A stretch of DNA of 64,000 nucleotides from Microcaldota archaeon (GCA_016932815.1 JAFGCC010000014.1:16129-80128); one strand, 5' to 3'. Shown: positions 1 to 9,451, counted from the stretch's first letter. The notes: a model not told the origin generated them from the sequence alone. Program-made: numbers and translations.

Positions 1-33
1 CTGGTTCGCATTCTCCAGCTTTAGCTATTGCCC

Positions 34-77
34 GGAAAACCGCTGAGAGATTTTTTCCTTGGTCTTGGTGGTTTTCC
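34..77. repeat. inverted repeat upstream of the aromatic operon
   Basis: A perfect 8-bp inverted repeat, GGAAAACC at 34-41 and GGTTTTCC at 70-77, encloses a T-rich loop with a TTTTTT run at 51-56. It lies in the 159-bp gene-free stretch before the aro operon. It could be a terminator of an upstream gene outside the window or a leader or operator element of the operon. No convincing TATA box was found for the aro operon. Confidence 0.35.
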
Positions 78-159
78 CGCTTGATGTGATTTAGAGTAAT
101 CTTTGCAAAAAACTGGAGAAGAAAAAAGAAATGATTGGAAAAACTAGAGATGGTAAAAA

Positions 160-1137
160 ATGAAGGGATTGAAACTTGCCGCATTAAACGGCGAAGGAAG
201 GACGATTGTGCGCGTGGGGGATGCCAAAGTGGGAGAGGGGCTTACCGTTATAGCCGGCCCGTGCGCAGTTGAGAGCGAAGAGCAGCTCCTGGATACCGCG
301 AGGGCGGTAAAGGAAGCCGGGGCGGATATGCTGCGCGGAGGCGCATTCAAGCCGCGCACTTCCCCGTATGCTTTCCAGGGGCTTGGGCTAAAAGGGTTGA
401 AACTGCTTGAAAAAGCAAGGGATGAAACCGGGCTCCCTATTGTGACCGAAGTTCTGGACACCAGGGACGTATCCTGGGTTTGCGAATACGCGGACGTGCT
501 CCAGATTGGGGCTAGGAACATGCAGAATTTCTCGCTCCTAAAGGAAGTTGGGAAAATGAATAAGCCCATACTCCTAAAGAGGGGGATGAATTCGACTATC
601 AGCGAGTGGCTAAACTGCGCGGAATACATCCTAAACGACGGGAACCCGGGCGTAATACTCTGCGAGAGGGGAATCCGCACATTCGAAACCTACACGCGGA
701 ACACGCTGGACTTGAGTGCGGTTCCCGCAGTAAAGGGGCTAACCCACCTTCCGGTGATTGTGGACCCCACTCATGCGACCGGCAGGAAGGAGCTAATTGA
801 GCCTATGGCGGTTGCGGGAGTAGCCGTAGGCGCAGACGGGCTTATTGTGGAAGTGCACAACAATCCGGAGGCTGCTCTCTGCGACAAGGACCAGGCGCTA
901 ACACCCCCACAATTTAATAGCCTAATTGGGAAAGCAAGAAGGATGCGGAAGTTCATAGAGGAACTTAACGGTGCGGATGGAAGCGCCCCGGATAGTGCGA
1001 ATGAGGGGAGGGCTTCTGGCGATTGTGCTTCCGGGGTGCAAACTCCCAAAAAGGCGGGCGAAAAGGGGAAGCCCGCGGATTCTTCTTCCAAAACGGATGA
1101 AGCGCAGGGATGCGGATGCTGCGGGGGATGCGAATGA
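160..1137 (+). CDS. aroF: 3-deoxy-7-phosphoheptulonate (DAHP) synthase, type I-beta, with Cys-rich tail
   Basis: Condenses phosphoenolpyruvate and erythrose 4-phosphate, the first committed step to chorismate. The barrel (about residues 20-270) carries the family signatures AGPCAVES (metal-binding Cys), [34 protein letters not shown] and VEVH. The KDO8P-synthase-like type lacks an N-terminal regulatory ACT or chorismate mutase domain. Unusually, the barrel is followed by about 55 residues of Ser/Gly/Lys-rich low-complexity sequence ending in CGCCGGCE, which may bind metal or may only be a translational bridge. The stop overlaps the aroB start (ATGA at 1134-1137). First gene of a nine-gene operon. 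Enzyme identity is secure; the tail's role is unknown. Confidence 0.95.
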   Translation: MKGLKLAALNGEGRTIVRVGDAKVGEGLTVIAGPCAVESEEQLLDTARAVKEAGADMLRGGAFKPRTSPYAFQGLGLKGLKLLEKARDETGLPIVTEVLDTRDVSWVCEYADVLQIGARNMQNFSLLKEVGKMNKPILLKRGMNSTISEWLNCAEYILNDGNPGVILCERGIRTFETYTRNTLDLSAVPAVKGLTHLPVIVDPTHATGRKELIEPMAVAGVAVGADGLIVEVHNNPEAALCDKDQALTPPQFNSLIGKARRMRKFIEELNGADGSAPDSANEGRASGDCASGVQTPKKAGEKGKPADSSSKTDEAQGCGCCGGCE

Positions 1138-2156
1138 GGATTCTTGAGGTGGAAGCCAACAGGGCGACCAAATGCAGGATTCTCTTGGGAGAATCAATAA
1201 GCAGGCTAAAAGAATACTGCGGGGGCAGGAGAACAATTATCGTTGCCGACCCCATGATAGTAAAGCTATACGGGGAGAAGCTCAAGGGTTTTGAAATCGT
1301 AGAAACGGGAATGGGGGAAGAGGAGAAAACCCTTGAGACCGTGGAAAAACTGTATTCGCGGTTTTTGGAGCTTGGGTTGGACCGGAACTCCTTTGTAGTG
1401 GGGATAGGCGGCGGGATAGCCTGCGACATTGCGGGCTTTGCAGCTTCCACCTACCTTAGGGGAATCGGGTTCGGGTTTGCCCCCACCACCCTGCTTGCGC
1501 AGGTGGATGCTAGCGTGGGCGGAAAGAACGGGGTCAATTACAGGGGATACAAGAACCTGATTGGGACTTTCAACCAGCCCGAATTCGTGCTCTGTGATTT
1601 TGAGCTGCTAAAGACGCTTCCGCCACGGCAGGTTTCCTGCGGCTTTGCGGAAAACATAAAGTGCGCGGCGATTGCGAATCGGGAACTGTTTGAATACCTG
1701 GAAGGAAAGGGCGAAGAACTCCTCAAGCTTGAGCGCCCGGTTATAGAGAAGGCGGTTTACGATTCTTTGGCGGTAAAAGCGGGAATCGTTGCGCGCGATG
1801 AGAGGGAGCAGGGGGAGAGGAGGAAGCTCAATTTCGGGCACACCCTTGGGCACGCTTACGAGAAGGTCCTGGGGATTCCGCATGGGGAGGCAATCAGCAT
1901 AGGAATGGTTGCGGCTGCGAAGCTTTCGGTGCGCAGGGGGATGCTAAAGCAGGGGGAGGCAGACAGGCTGGAAAACCTCCTTGCTGCAGTCGGGCTCCCA
2001 ACTAGCGCAGAAGCATCCAAGGATGCGCTGCTGGATGCCATGCTTAAGGACAAAAAGCGCGAGGAAGCGAAAATAAACTTCGTTCTCCTTCGCGGGCTAG
2101 GCGACGCGCAGGTCGTTGAGATGGGGATGGAAGAGCTGGAGGCGCTTCTTGGATGA
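1134..2156 (+). CDS. aroB: 3-dehydroquinate synthase
   Basis: Cyclises DAHP to 3-dehydroquinate using NAD and a divalent metal. The sequence shows the NAD-binding [11 protein letters not shown], the [15 protein letters not shown] motif with catalytic Lys, the GFAE segment (metal-binding Glu), and [11 protein letters not shown] plus HGEAISIGM for the remaining metal ligands. Length of about 340 residues is normal. In-frame ATGs occur at 1110, 1116 and 1128; I chose 1134 because it forms an ATGA overlap with the previous stop, like several other junctions here. It is the bacterial-style DHQ synthase, not the archaeal alternative route from aspartate semialdehyde (AroA'/AroB'). Confidence 0.95.
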   Translation: MRILEVEANRATKCRILLGESISRLKEYCGGRRTIIVADPMIVKLYGEKLKGFEIVETGMGEEEKTLETVEKLYSRFLELGLDRNSFVVGIGGGIACDIAGFAASTYLRGIGFGFAPTTLLAQVDASVGGKNGVNYRGYKNLIGTFNQPEFVLCDFELLKTLPPRQVSCGFAENIKCAAIANRELFEYLEGKGEELLKLERPVIEKAVYDSLAVKAGIVARDEREQGERRKLNFGHTLGHAYEKVLGIPHGEAISIGMVAAAKLSVRRGMLKQGEADRLENLLAAVGLPTSAEASKDALLDAMLKDKKREEAKINFVLLRGLGDAQVVEMGMEELEALLG

Positions 2157-2902
2157 TATGTGCTAGCATAGGCGAGAGCAGTATTGAAGATTGCATTAGC
2201 GCATTGGGAAAAGTGGGGTTTGCGGAAGTGCGGCTGGACTCCATTTCCGGCATAGGCGTTGGGGATGTGCGCAGGATATTCTCGCTTTCAAGTTCCGGAA
2301 AGAAGCTTATTGCAACCTGCAGGAAGGAAGCCTGCGCAGGATGCGGTATTGCACAAGATGGGGGAAGCGCAGGTTCTGGCAGGGGAGCCCATGATTGTGC
2401 CGGAGGAAGGAGCGCCGGGAAAATCCTTGATGATTCTCTTAGGAAGGAACTCCTCCTTGCCGCAATAGATTCCGGGGCGGCATACGTGGATTTGGAAGTG
2501 GAGATGGCGGAGGGGATGCGCAAGGAGATTGCCGATAGGGCAAAAGAGAGAGGATGCAAACTGATAGTTTCCTTCCACGATTTTAGCGGCACCCCGAAGC
2601 GGGAGGAGCTTGGCAAAATCGTGGAGAGGTGCTTCTCCTGCGGCGCGGACGTTGCGAAAATCGCCTGCATGGTTGATTCCCAGCAGGACAATGCGAGGCT
2701 GCTTGGGTTGCTTGGGGAATGGAAGGGGCTAATAGTAATAGGGATGGGCAAGAAAGGCAGGAGCACCAGGGTATTGGCTCCGCTTCTTGGGGCAGAATTC
2801 ACTTTCGCTTCCCTTGGGGGGAAAACCGCCCCGGGGCAGATGGAACTTGGAAAAATGAGAGAGATTATAGAGAGAATAGAAGATGAATTGGAGACGGATT
2901 GA
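2153..2902 (+). CDS. aroD: 3-dehydroquinate dehydratase, type I
   Basis: Schiff-base-forming type I enzyme that dehydrates 3-dehydroquinate to 3-dehydroshikimate. Visible are the start [14 protein letters not shown], the catalytic His in VSFHDFSGTPK, the lysine in VAKIACM and a C-terminal PGQME. Residues 60-92 are an unusual Gly/Ser/Cys-rich insertion (CAGCGIAQDG followed by GGSAGSGRG) between two core strands, where homologues normally have a short loop. ATGA overlap with aroB at 2153-2156. Confidence 0.93.
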   Translation: MICASIGESSIEDCISALGKVGFAEVRLDSISGIGVGDVRRIFSLSSSGKKLIATCRKEACAGCGIAQDGGSAGSGRGAHDCAGGRSAGKILDDSLRKELLLAAIDSGAAYVDLEVEMAEGMRKEIADRAKERGCKLIVSFHDFSGTPKREELGKIVERCFSCGADVAKIACMVDSQQDNARLLGLLGEWKGLIVIGMGKKGRSTRVLAPLLGAEFTFASLGGKTAPGQMELGKMREIIERIEDELETD

Positions 2903-4239
2903 AAATGGAAAACGAACCTACCATGGGAACGGAAATATTTGCGGTTGCGGGAAACCCCGTGCTGCATAGCAGGAGCCCGCAGCTTATGAACTGCGCATTT
3001 GAGTCCCTGGGAATTGACGCGGTATATACGAGGATGCTAGCCGGAAGCGGGGAAGAGGCGGTGAGGACCGCAAAAGAAATCGGGCTTGGAGGGCTGAATA
3101 TAACCTCGCCTTTCAAGGGGGAGGTCATTGAGCACCTAGATGAAGTTAGTACGCAAGCGCGCAAATTGGGGGCTGTGAACACTATTGTTTTTGAGGGGGA
3201 TTCTGCCTCCGGGCACAATACGGATTATCTTGGGGCAATCGGGGCGCTGGAAAACGCATCCATCGGGATTAGGGGGAAGAAGGCGGTTGTTCTCGGAGCC
3301 GGGGGGGCGGGGAGGGCTGCCGCATTCGGCCTGCACTCCGAAGGCGCAAAAGCCACCCTCCTGAATCGGGATGCGCAAAAAGCGCAGGAGGCGGCGGATG
3401 CGATAGGCTGCGCTTTTGGGGGCATGGGCACCCTCGCAGAGGAACTGCTTGATTCTGACATCGTGGTTTCCTGCCTCCCTAGGGGGCTAAACCTCATTGA
3501 GGCGCAGATGCCCAAAGAGGGAGCGGTTCTCATGGATGCCAATTACGGGGAATCCCCCCTGGCGGGCATTGCGCAGAAAGCCAACTGCACGTTCATTGAT
3601 GGGCGCGAATGGCTGCTTGCGCAGGCTGCGCCCTCCTTTGAGCTTTTTGTGAGCAAGATTGCGCCCATAGAAGCGATGCGGGAGGCTGTTTACGCGGATT
3701 TGCCCGAAGAGGGAGTGTGGAAGGGAACGGGCAACATAGCCCTAATCGGGTTTATGGGCGTAGGAAAAAGCGCTGTTGCAAGGGAGCTGTCAGTAGAGAG
3801 CGGGAAGGAGCTAACCGACGTTGATTTGGAAATAGAGAAGCGTGCCGGAGCGAGCATAAAGCACATCTTCTCCGAATTCGGGGAGGATGAATTCCGCTCC
3901 ATGGAGCGCGAAGAGATTGCGAGGGTTGGGCAAGCCCGCAACAAGGTAATAGATTGCGGCGGAGGAGCCGTGCTTGATGAGGGGAACGTGGAAATACTGC
4001 GCAAGAGTTCGGTTCCGGTGTGGCTGTGGGCGAGGCCTGAGACCGCGCTATCACGGCTCGGTGAAGAATCCGGAAGGCCCCTTTTGGATGTGGAAGACAG
4101 GATGGGGCTTGCCAGGAAACTTAGTTCGGGGCGCAGGGGGAAATACGCGAAAACCGCGCAGATGATTATAAGCAGCGAAGGAAGGAGCGCTGCGGAAGTT
4201 GCAGGGATGATATTGCATGAAACAGGTAAATCCATCTGA
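2899..4239 (+). CDS. aroEK: bifunctional shikimate dehydrogenase / shikimate kinase fusion
   Basis: Two consecutive pathway steps in one chain. Residues 1-265 are AroE: HSRSPQLMN (shikimate binding), GLNITSPFK with catalytic Lys, GHNTDYLG with catalytic Asp, and an NADP loop GAGGAGRAA. Residues 275-446 are AroK of the bacterial P-loop type: Walker A GFMGVGKS, DVDLEIE, CGGGAVL, RPLL and RRGKY. Archaea usually use an unrelated GHMP-family shikimate kinase, so this fusion points to transfer from bacteria. Start: TTG at 2899 forms a TTGA overlap with aroD and sits 5 bases after GGAG; ATGs at 2905 and 2923 are alternatives. The 3' end overlaps aroA by 23 bp. Confidence 0.93.
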   Translation: MKMENEPTMGTEIFAVAGNPVLHSRSPQLMNCAFESLGIDAVYTRMLAGSGEEAVRTAKEIGLGGLNITSPFKGEVIEHLDEVSTQARKLGAVNTIVFEGDSASGHNTDYLGAIGALENASIGIRGKKAVVLGAGGAGRAAAFGLHSEGAKATLLNRDAQKAQEAADAIGCAFGGMGTLAEELLDSDIVVSCLPRGLNLIEAQMPKEGAVLMDANYGESPLAGIAQKANCTFIDGREWLLAQAAPSFELFVSKIAPIEAMREAVYADLPEEGVWKGTGNIALIGFMGVGKSAVARELSVESGKELTDVDLEIEKRAGASIKHIFSEFGEDEFRSMEREEIARVGQARNKVIDCGGGAVLDEGNVEILRKSSVPVWLWARPETALSRLGEESGRPLLDVEDRMGLARKLSSGRRGKYAKTAQMIISSEGRSAAEVAGMILHETGKSI

Positions 4240-5473
4240 GGTTTCCGGGGAAATTGCCGCACCGGCCTCAAAGAGCATGATGCAGAGGGCTGTAGCCGCG
4301 GCCATACTCTCGCGCGGGACTACGGAGATACTAAACCCCTCTTTTTGCGAAGACTGCGAGGCCGCTTTGGGCATTGCGAAGGCTCTTGGGGCGAAAGTGC
4401 GCAAGGAGAACGGGGGAGTTTTGATTGAGAGCCGGGGCATCGTTTCTTCTCCGCCATCTAGGGAATTGGACTGCGGGGAATCCGGAACCTGCATCAGGAT
4501 GTTTGCGCCCATTGCGGGGCTCTATGAAGAGGAGTTGGTTCTTTCCGGGCGGGGCTCTCTTATGTCCCGTCCCGTTGGGATGGTAAAGGATGCGCTCCTG
4601 GAGATTGGCGCGCGCGTTGGGACTGCCAAGGGATACGCGCCAATCAAGGTGCGCGGGCCAATAAACTCCGCGCACTTTGCAATAGACTGCTCGGAGACTT
4701 CACAGCTCCTAAGCGGGCTGCTAATGGCGCTTCCTTTGTGCGAGGGGGATTCCTCAATAGAGGCGCGCAATTTGAAGAGCTCGCCCTATGTGGACATGAC
4801 TATTTCCCTGCTTGGGCATTTCGGGGTAAAAGTTGAGCGGGATGGGGAGCATTTTGAGATAATGGGCGGGCAGAAATACCATCCATCAAGCTATACTGTT
4901 GAAGGCGACTGGTCTTCTGCCTCGTTCCTGTTTGTTGCAGGGGCGGTTTCCGGCTCGGTTACCGTTTTGGGCCTGGATTCGGGTTCCTTGCAGGGGGATA
5001 AGAGGATACTTGAGGTCCTGGGGAAGGCCGGGGCGAAAGTGGAATCTTCGGATGGGGCGGTTTTGGTTGAAAAGGGCGCGCTCATGGGATTTGAGTTTGA
5101 TGCAAGCGACTGCCCGGACTTGTTCCCCCCGCTTGTCGCGCTAGCCTGCAATTGTTCTGGGAAAAGCGTGATTCTGGGTGTTAGGAGGCTGCTTGGGAAA
5201 GAGAGCAACCGTGCTGCGGCACTCGTTTCCGAATTCGGGAAGCTGGGGGCTAAAATCAGGGTTGCGGGGGACGCAATTGAGATTGAAGGCGGGGCTAAGC
5301 TTTCCGGAGGGGAAGTGGATTCGCATTCGGACCATAGGATTGCGATGGCGTGCGCGGTTGCTGCCCTTAATTGCAGCGGGAGCGTGCGCATCCTTAATGC
5401 GGAATGCGTCTCCAAATCGTACCCCTCGTTCTTTGAGGATTTGGAAAAACTGGCGGAGGGCAAGGGCAAATGA
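4217..5473 (+). CDS. aroA: 3-phosphoshikimate 1-carboxyvinyltransferase (EPSP synthase)
   Basis: Transfers enolpyruvate from PEP to shikimate 3-phosphate. Family motifs are clear: APASKSMMQR near the N-terminus, CGESGTCIR (usually GNSGT, so Glu replaces Asn here), a phosphoshikimate loop GSLMSRPV, SQLLSGLL, EGDWSSASF, KESNRAA and the late SHSDHRIAMA. At 418 residues it is the usual length. The start codon lies inside the end of the aroEK fusion in another frame, implying translational coupling. Confidence 0.94.
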   Translation: MKQVNPSEVSGEIAAPASKSMMQRAVAAAILSRGTTEILNPSFCEDCEAALGIAKALGAKVRKENGGVLIESRGIVSSPPSRELDCGESGTCIRMFAPIAGLYEEELVLSGRGSLMSRPVGMVKDALLEIGARVGTAKGYAPIKVRGPINSAHFAIDCSETSQLLSGLLMALPLCEGDSSIEARNLKSSPYVDMTISLLGHFGVKVERDGEHFEIMGGQKYHPSSYTVEGDWSSASFLFVAGAVSGSVTVLGLDSGSLQGDKRILEVLGKAGAKVESSDGAVLVEKGALMGFEFDASDCPDLFPPLVALACNCSGKSVILGVRRLLGKESNRAAALVSEFGKLGAKIRVAGDAIEIEGGAKLSGGEVDSHSDHRIAMACAVAALNCSGSVRILNAECVSKSYPSFFEDLEKLAEGKGK

Positions 5474-5510
5474 AGGCCATCTGGCAGGGCGTTGTTAAAC
5501 GGTGAGGCAA

Positions 5511-6527
5511 ATGAACACTATTGGAAGGATGTTTCGGGTAAGCGTGCTAGGCGAATCGCACGGGAAGTGCGTGGGGGCACTTATAGACGGTTGCCCTGCG
5601 GGGCTTGAGTTTCCATCTGCATTAATTGAAGCGGAGCTTGGGAGGCGCAAGAGCGGGGCGAAGGGCACCACCGCGCGCAGGGAATCCGATGAGCCCATGG
5701 TAATGAGCGGGGTTTTCAACGGGAAGACCACCGGTGCGCCAATATTAATATTGTTTGAGAATGCGGATGCGGATTCTTCTTCTTATGAGAAATTGAAAAA
5801 TACCCCTCGGCCTTCGCACGCGGATTTTGCCTCCATGAAAAAGTATGGAAGGTTCGCGGATTACCGCGGGGGCGGGCACTTCTCCGGCAGGCTTACTGCG
5901 GGGATTGTTGCCGCGGGCGCTATTGCGAAATCCCTGCTTTCTAAGATGGAGGTTCGTGCTCACGTAATTGAGGCGGGCGGAGTTAAGATTAATGGGGAGC
6001 CCATGGAGGATTCCGGGTTCGTGGATGTTTTGGATTCCGCAATCGAGGAGGGGGATTCTTTGGGCGCGATAGTAGAGTGCAGGGTTTCCGGGGTTCCGGC
6101 CGGGCTTGGGGAGCCGTTTTTTGATTCCCTAGAATCCGCGATTTCCCATGTGGCATTCTCTCTTCCCGGGATTAAGGGGGTTGAGTTTGGGGCGGGATTT
6201 TCCTGCGCCAGGATGAGGGGGAGCGAATTCAACGATGCGATTGTGGATGCTTCTGGAAAGACTTCAACTAACAATTCGGGAGGGATTAACGGCGGGATTG
6301 GCAACTCCAACGAGCTTGTGTTCCGCGTTGCGGTGCGGCCTGCTGCAAGCATAAATAAATTGCAGGAAACCGTGGATTTGGAAACCGGGAAGAAAACGGA
6401 AATATCAATCGGGGGAAGGCACGATGCGTGCATAGCGCTGCGGGTTCCGGTGGTGCTTGAAGCTGCCTGCGCGATTGTGCTCCTGGACATGATGCTGCTT
6501 GAAGGAAAGATGAAGAGGGTGGTTTGA
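5511..6527 (+). CDS. aroC: chorismate synthase
   Basis: FMN-dependent lyase giving chorismate. The N-terminus has GESHGKCVGALIDG, followed by RRESDEP, the GGGHFSGRLTAGIVAAGA motif, and NNSGGINGGI near the C-terminal third. I start at ATG 5511 because GGTGAGG at 5501-5507 is a good ribosome binding site just before it; GTG at 5502 would bury that site. A 37-bp gap to aroA is the widest within the operon up to tyrA. About 338 residues, normal for the archaeal form. Confidence 0.94.
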   Translation: MNTIGRMFRVSVLGESHGKCVGALIDGCPAGLEFPSALIEAELGRRKSGAKGTTARRESDEPMVMSGVFNGKTTGAPILILFENADADSSSYEKLKNTPRPSHADFASMKKYGRFADYRGGGHFSGRLTAGIVAAGAIAKSLLSKMEVRAHVIEAGGVKINGEPMEDSGFVDVLDSAIEEGDSLGAIVECRVSGVPAGLGEPFFDSLESAISHVAFSLPGIKGVEFGAGFSCARMRGSEFNDAIVDASGKTSTNNSGGINGGIGNSNELVFRVAVRPAASINKLQETVDLETGKKTEISIGGRHDACIALRVPVVLEAACAIVLLDMMLLEGKMKRVV

Positions 6528-6528
6528 G

Positions 6529-7590
6529 ATGGATGCATTAGAGAGCGTAAGAGAAAGGATTGAAGTTATTGACGGGAAGATTCTCCGGCTCCTAAATGAG
6601 CGCATGGAGTATGCGCTGCGCACACGGAACCTAAAGAGCGGAATCGTGGATGAAAAGCGGGAGGAGGAGGTGCTAGAGAGGGTGAGGGAGAACTCCCGCG
6701 GGTTGTTGTATGCGGATTTCTCTTCCAAGCTGTTTAGGGAGATAATGGATGAGAGCAGGAAACTCCAGGGCGAATCCCTTACCCTTGTGGGCTTCCAGGG
6801 CGAGCATGGGGCTTTCGGGGAATATGCGGTAAACGAGTTCAACTCGGATTACGTCCCCCTCTCCTGCAGGGAGTTCGCGGACGTATTTGAGGGGGTTGAG
6901 AGCGGTCAGCTTGATTTGGGCATTGTGCCCGTTGAGAACTCCCTTGAGGGCGCGGTTACGCAGGTCAACGATTTGCTAATTGAGAGGAACGTGCGCGTGG
7001 TCGGGGAAGTGAGGGTCCCGATTAAGCACTGCCTGTTGGCTGTCCCTGGTACTGACCACCGCGAAATCCGCGTCGTGTATTCGCACCCGCAGGCTCTTGC
7101 GCAATGCAGGGAGTTTATTGCGAGAAATAAATTGGGGGCGCGCCCTTTTTACGATACTGCCGGTGCGGCGAAGATGGTTTCTAAAGAGAGGAACCGTGCG
7201 AATGCGGCAATTGCCTCCGAGATTTGCGCGGAAATTTACAACCTGGATGTGATAAAGGAGAACCTTGCGGACAACGCTTCCAATTCAACCCGCTTCCTGG
7301 TCATTTCCAAGGGCGAGGGGCCTGGGAATGGGAACAAGTGCTCCATAATATTTTCCACAAAGCACGAGGCTGGCGCATTGTTTTCGATACTAGAGCTATT
7401 TGCGGATGCGAAGATAAACCTTACCCGCATCGAGTCTAGGCCATCGCGGAAGAACGTTGGGGAGTATGCGTTCCTGCTTGACTTTTTGGGTTCGGATGCG
7501 GATTCAAAAGTGAAGGATGTGCTCTCCGCTGTTGAGGGCAAGGCTGCGATGTACAAATTCTTAGGCTGTTATGCGGAGGCGGCGAAATGA
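6529..7590 (+). CDS. pheA: chorismate mutase / prephenate dehydratase (P-protein)
   Basis: Bifunctional enzyme of the phenylalanine branch. Residues 1-80 are a helical AroQ chorismate mutase (VRERIEVIDGKILRLL, KREEEV). Residues 82-270 are prephenate dehydratase (GFQGEHGAFGE, VPVENSLEGAV, and the catalytic STRF motif). Residues 280-350 form an ACT domain (ESRPS and GEYAFLLDF), so feedback inhibition by Phe is likely. The ATG begins two bases after the aroC stop, and the stop overlaps tyrA. Confidence 0.94.
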   Translation: MDALESVRERIEVIDGKILRLLNERMEYALRTRNLKSGIVDEKREEEVLERVRENSRGLLYADFSSKLFREIMDESRKLQGESLTLVGFQGEHGAFGEYAVNEFNSDYVPLSCREFADVFEGVESGQLDLGIVPVENSLEGAVTQVNDLLIERNVRVVGEVRVPIKHCLLAVPGTDHREIRVVYSHPQALAQCREFIARNKLGARPFYDTAGAAKMVSKERNRANAAIASEICAEIYNLDVIKENLADNASNSTRFLVISKGEGPGNGNKCSIIFSTKHEAGALFSILELFADAKINLTRIESRPSRKNVGEYAFLLDFLGSDADSKVKDVLSAVEGKAAMYKFLGCYAEAAK

Positions 7591-8369
7591 GGATTGCTGT
7601 CGTTGGAATCGGGAACATGGGCAGCTGGATTGCAAAAGAGCTTGCCAAAGATGGGAACAGCGTTGCCGTTTACGATACCAATCCTTCGCGCACAGAAAGA
7701 ATTGTTGGCGCGGATATTCGCGCATTAGGCTCAATTTCGGAGCTTGGGGATTTTTCTCCGGAGCTGCTCGTAAACGCAGTGAATATCGAGAAGACTACAG
7801 AGGTTTTCTCCGGGTTTTTGGGATTCCTTGCCCCAGGATGCATGATTGCGGATGTGGCATCTGTGAAGGGGGAACTTCCTTCATATTATGAATCTTGCGG
7901 GTTCAGCTTCGTTTCGGTGCACCCGATGTTCGGGCCGACCTTTGCAAACGTGGAGGATTTGCGCAAGGAGAATGCGGTGATAATTTCCGAATCGTGTGAT
8001 GAGGGAAAGGAGTTTTTCCGCTCGTTCTTTTCCTCTTTGGGGCTTAACGTATTTGAGTATTCTTTTTTAGAGCATGAGAGGATGATGGCGTATTCTTTGG
8101 CGCTTCCTTTTGTGTCTTCAATGGTGTTTGCCGCGTGCATGGACAAAACTGCCGTTCCGGGGACCACTTTTGCAAAGCACAAGGCGATTGCAAAGGGGCT
8201 TTTTTCAGAAGACGACCACCTGCTTGCGGAAGTCATTTTCAACCCTGAGGCTTTGTCGCAGGTGGAGAAGGTTACCGGGAGGCTTGAATATTTGAAGCAC
8301 ATAATCAGGGACAAGGATTTTAAGGAAGCGCAGAGATTTTTCTCAAAGCTTAGGGAGAACATGGAATAA
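7587..8369 (+). CDS. tyrA: prephenate dehydrogenase
   Basis: NAD(P)-dependent oxidative decarboxylation of prephenate to 4-hydroxyphenylpyruvate, the tyrosine branch. The Rossmann motif GIGNMGSWIA starts at residue 7, and the catalytic-site HPMFGPT is present. At 260 residues it holds the dehydrogenase domains only; there is no fused mutase or ACT domain, so it depends on the mutase of the preceding gene. ATGA overlap with pheA at 7587-7590. Confidence 0.92.
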   Translation: MRIAVVGIGNMGSWIAKELAKDGNSVAVYDTNPSRTERIVGADIRALGSISELGDFSPELLVNAVNIEKTTEVFSGFLGFLAPGCMIADVASVKGELPSYYESCGFSFVSVHPMFGPTFANVEDLRKENAVIISESCDEGKEFFRSFFSSLGLNVFEYSFLEHERMMAYSLALPFVSSMVFAACMDKTAVPGTTFAKHKAIAKGLFSEDDHLLAEVIFNPEALSQVEKVTGRLEYLKHIIRDKDFKEAQRFFSKLRENME

Positions 8370-8381
8370 GACGGTGTGCCA

Positions 8382-9434
8382 ATGAACTTTTACGAACTAG
8401 CGGAAAAGGCTTTGCAGCTGGAGAAGGAAGGAAAGAGGATTATACGCTTGAACATCGGGGATACGGGGCTTCCCACTCCAGCCTGCGCAATTGAGGCTGC
8501 GTGCTCTTCCATGAAATCCAAGAAGGCGAAATACGTTTCCTCTGCAGGAATTCCCGAACTTCGGGAAGCAATCGCGAAAAAGGAGGGCTGCTCTGTTGAT
8601 AACGTGGTTGTGGGGCCCGGCTCAAAAGCGCTCCTTTATGGGCTCCTTAGCGTCCTTGCTTCAAAAGGGGACAAGGTAGCTTTTCCTTCTCCATACTGGC
8701 CGGCTTATGAGATGATTTGCAAACAGCTTGGGCTTGTGCAGGTTAATTTGAAAGGCTCCATGGAATCGGACTGGGCCTTCGGGGACCTTGCCCTTGATGG
8801 GGCGAAAGTTTTCATGCTGTGCAATCCCCTGAATCCCACCAGCTCTGTTTATTCTCCATCCGTCGTGGAAAAATGCATAAAAGAGGTTTCGGATTCCGGG
8901 GCATACATGATATTGGATGAGGCTTACAAGGAGCTTGCGTTTGAGCCGATTCCGCGCTATGAAGGGGCAATAAGGGTCCGCTCTTTTTCCAAGGAATTCA
9001 ACATGGAGGGCTGGAGGCTTGGGTATATCGTTGCGCCCGAAGAGGTTGCAAAGAAAATGATTTCTTACAACCAGATTACGGCTACCTGCGTGCCGGAATT
9101 CATCCAGCGCGGGGGAATTGCCTGCCTGGAGGATTCTTCGCGGATTGTTTCTGAGAACCGTGCAATCTGGAAGAAGCGTGCTGCGGTTGCTTCCGCTGCC
9201 CTTAGTGAAGCGGGCTTTGAATTCTCGCCTCCTGCTTCGGGGATTTACGCTTTTGCAACGCATCCTGGGATTGATGATGCGTGGGAATTTGCGATTGGGA
9301 TGCTCGATAAGGGGGTTGCGGTTGCACCCGGAAGCCCTTTTGGCGGGTATGACAAATATCTTAGGATTTGCTTAAGCCAGCCTGAGGAATTCCTCGAGGA
9401 AGCGATTTTGAAGATGGGCGAGGCGCTGAAGTAG
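8382..9434 (+). CDS. class I/II aminotransferase, probable aromatic or prephenate/aspartate aminotransferase
   Basis: PLP-dependent fold-type I aminotransferase. Signatures are NIGDTGLPTP, PYWPAYE, NPLNPTSSVY, DEAYKEL, the PLP-lysine motif SFSKEFNMEGWRLGY, and a C-terminal RICLSQ with the carboxylate-binding Arg. As the last gene of the Phe/Tyr operon it most likely performs the terminal transamination of phenylpyruvate and 4-hydroxyphenylpyruvate, though aspartate could also be a substrate; motifs alone do not decide. Start ATG 8382 follows GGTG at 8374-8377; an in-frame GTG at 8376 is less likely. Confidence 0.88.
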   Translation: MNFYELAEKALQLEKEGKRIIRLNIGDTGLPTPACAIEAACSSMKSKKAKYVSSAGIPELREAIAKKEGCSVDNVVVGPGSKALLYGLLSVLASKGDKVAFPSPYWPAYEMICKQLGLVQVNLKGSMESDWAFGDLALDGAKVFMLCNPLNPTSSVYSPSVVEKCIKEVSDSGAYMILDEAYKELAFEPIPRYEGAIRVRSFSKEFNMEGWRLGYIVAPEEVAKKMISYNQITATCVPEFIQRGGIACLEDSSRIVSENRAIWKKRAAVASAALSEAGFEFSPPASGIYAFATHPGIDDAWEFAIGMLDKGVAVAPGSPFGGYDKYLRICLSQPEEFLEEAILKMGEALK

Positions 9435-9451
9435 CCCGTTGTGAGACTTAC

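Noticed and set aside
2044..2967. 307-residue minus-strand frame opposite aroD
   Set aside because: Shadow of aroD, which has full family motifs on the plus strand; no promoter or ribosome binding site.
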